The position numbers were made by a program, and so were the translations under genes. A stretch of 64,000 nucleotides of DNA from Stercorarius parasiticus (Eukaryota; Chordata; Aves; Charadriiformes; Stercorariidae): assembly GCA_013396915.1 (NCBI GenBank), contig VWZL01003406.1, positions 313,078 through 377,077 on the forward strand. The letters are read 5' to 3'. Every line of letters starts with the position of its first letter. Position 1 is the stretch's first letter. Of this stretch, positions 62,401 to 64,000 are shown in pieces. The notes below the pieces were generated by a model that saw only the letters and a list, made by a program, of their open reading frames with translations, was not told where the DNA came from and made no database searches.

Positions 62401-64000
62401 CATGCAACACCCCCCCATCACACTGAAAGTGCACGTCTTGTTTAACAGTAGGATTTCATATTTTATGAAGTTTTGTTTCTGGCTCCACTGTAAAGGGTAA
62501 GCTGAGTTTTGTGCTTAAAACAGCAATTGCAGATCTTTGCAATACATCAAGGCATTCTTTTGTCTCGTTTTAAAGCACTTATGCTGAGTATCTCTGAATA
62601 TAAAATGGATAGCCTGAGAATATATAGTAACTGTTTCTTGGAATTAAAATTAGTTTGGAAATGGCTCCTTTAAGACCTCAACAAATTTCTTACATAATTT
62701 GTATTTCTCTCGAATGATCCAAATGCAAGGATTTCTGTCTTCCCTGGCATGTATCAAAACCAGCTCGAATGGACTACATCAGCATTTAAACAGACAGGCT
62801 TCTGACAACCTAAGAAAAAAAAATTGGTTTAAAAATCACTGAGATATTTAACTCGTATGATCATCTCAACAACCATAGTGGTTACAAGCTACTTGTGCTT
62901 TACCTTTTTGGTGCACAAAAGGTAAACCTGGGCTAAAATTACAGAAAATGCAAGTTCTCAGAAGTCAGAATTCAGGCAGCTCTCCAGTAAAAGAACATAG
63001 ATACAACTGCTGGAACTGGAAAATACTGAAGACATCTTTCTAATACAGACTAATATGCTTTCAGTACAATACAATTACTTTCACAGTTAAGAAGCTTTTG
63101 GTTAAGAGTCACTAAAATAATTTGAACCATCTACACTTTTAGTTCACTATGATTTTGCACAAGTGCTTTTTTTCCTCCCATCAGTCTCAGGGACTACTTA
63201 CCAAATATATTTATTGTCTCTATATCCTATTCCTCATTACCTGGGGATAGGATAGCTGCTTTCCTGTTGCTTCCCACTGAGACTAATTTGAATAAATGCT
63301 CATGCTGAAAAGGGGCCAACACTTTGCAAAGTTTCTTCCAAGGAGATAATTGTATTCCTCCGCCTACTGAGACCAAAGCTTTCAGTTTTGAAGACGGGCA
63401 GCAAAAGGAATCATCAATCATAAATATTTCTTTGCTCAAGCTATTCTTTTTATCAGGTCTAGTCTCCAGAGATGGTAGGAAGCAAAGGGCAACAGGGGGT
63501 ACACAAGCGTGCTGGGAAATGTACAAAAGGAAGGTGAAGCAAAGGAAACCTTTTACACATTCCAGCATCCTCATATTTCTCTGATGAGGTTAAAAAGAAG
63601 CAAACACAGCTTAACGGCAGGGTTATGTTTGTTTTGTATAGCTCTTCAACAGCAGAAAACAGAAAACAGTGTAAATCTCAGACAAATCTGTTCACCTGCA
63701 GATTATTAGATACATCACGTTAGCGTTTTCCTTATTTTGCATCGATTAGTGCAATACCCTTCACTTAAAAATTAAAATCAAGTGAAAGGTGATTCCCAAT
63801 GGGAGATTATTTTTTTTTTTAATTGAATCTGCCTGTAAGAGGTACACAAAAGACACATTTAATTCACGAAACTACAGATACAGCACTTGTTTTTGCTGGT
63901 GGACAAAAAAAAATGAGACAAAAAAAAGGATACATTCACTATAACCATGGAGGAGATATTAGAACAGTCCCTGTGGCCTCCTTCCCCACTTTCTTTGTCA
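59417..64000. other. Non-coding AT-rich DNA to the window edge
   Basis: No supported gene or RNA. It includes a possible L2/MIR-like relic at 60060-60320, a T/G tract at 61841-61862 and short A or T runs near 63810 and 63905. The open frames near 63227-63584 overlap on both strands and resemble no family. Confidence 0.5.
60060..60320 (+). mobile_element. Possible L2/MIR-type 3' tail relic
   Basis: CTTCAAATACTCTACAAGC, then TGAATCTTCACAAAATCC, then a CTTTATTTAAAATTGAAGAA segment, echoes the common tail of L2/MIR-type elements (a CTTTACAAACATTAA box, an AATCCTCACAAC box, a CCATTTTACAGATGAGGAAA box). Divergence is high and the third box is weak. Confidence 0.3.

Noticed and set aside
1..64000. 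CRISPR array, operons, plasmid or phage features
   Set aside because: No regularly spaced repeats, no ribosome-binding-site-led gene series, and avian CR1 elements throughout. The DNA is from a vertebrate nucleus.
1..64000. Endogenous retrovirus or LTR element
   Set aside because: I found no paired long direct repeats, no primer-binding site next to a TG...CA end, and no retroviral protein motifs. All reverse transcriptase traces are of the LINE type.

Overview
This window is vertebrate nuclear DNA and almost certainly from a bird. It is AT-rich, has no prokaryote-style gene packing and has only short open frames. It carries at least six copies of the CR1 non-LTR retrotransposon with the 3' end typical of birds (a CATAGAATCATAGAATGG-type repeat next to a GGAAGGGACC-type tail). 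One assembly gap (N, 28972-29126) lies inside a CR1 copy. I cannot name the species.

Layout. The left edge (1-588) looks like the end of a host gene on the + strand: intron, a good 3' splice site, then a terminal coding exon (296-588) ending in TGA. I do not recognise the protein. From 589 to 64000 I find no convincing host coding exon, so this is probably 3' UTR followed by intergenic DNA or a long intron. A GC-richer patch at 12840-13140 holds a cysteine-rich small ORF with a strong start context. Another at 25695-25880 holds three successive short stem-loops.

Mobile elements fall in two age classes. The avian CR1 copies are at 16400-16596 (+), 19303-20768 (-, 1.47 kb, broken reverse transcriptase with an internal deletion), 28470-29612 (+, almost open, contains the gap), 35863-36009 (-), 41007-41072 (-, 66 bp), 55190-55303 (-, older) and 59018-59416 (-). 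Older relics resemble the CR1/L3-type LINEs of amniotes: a 3' end at 17740-17946 (+), and a long relic at about 50430-51700 (-) in which decayed reverse-transcriptase motifs can still be read in the right order. Weaker candidates lie at 18598-18655 and 60060-60320.

Possible regulatory sequence includes two perfect matches and one near match to the CTCF consensus, all on the minus strand (12092, 39758, 54401). An RFX X-box match lies 66 bp from the last one. The rest is ordinary AT-rich non-coding DNA with poly(A), T/G-rich and small duplicated tracts. I found no CRISPR array, operon, tRNA, rRNA or provirus, and nothing that amounts to a new biological system. The most useful observations are the unidentified terminal exon, the old LINE relics, the undersized gap and the clustered motif sites.
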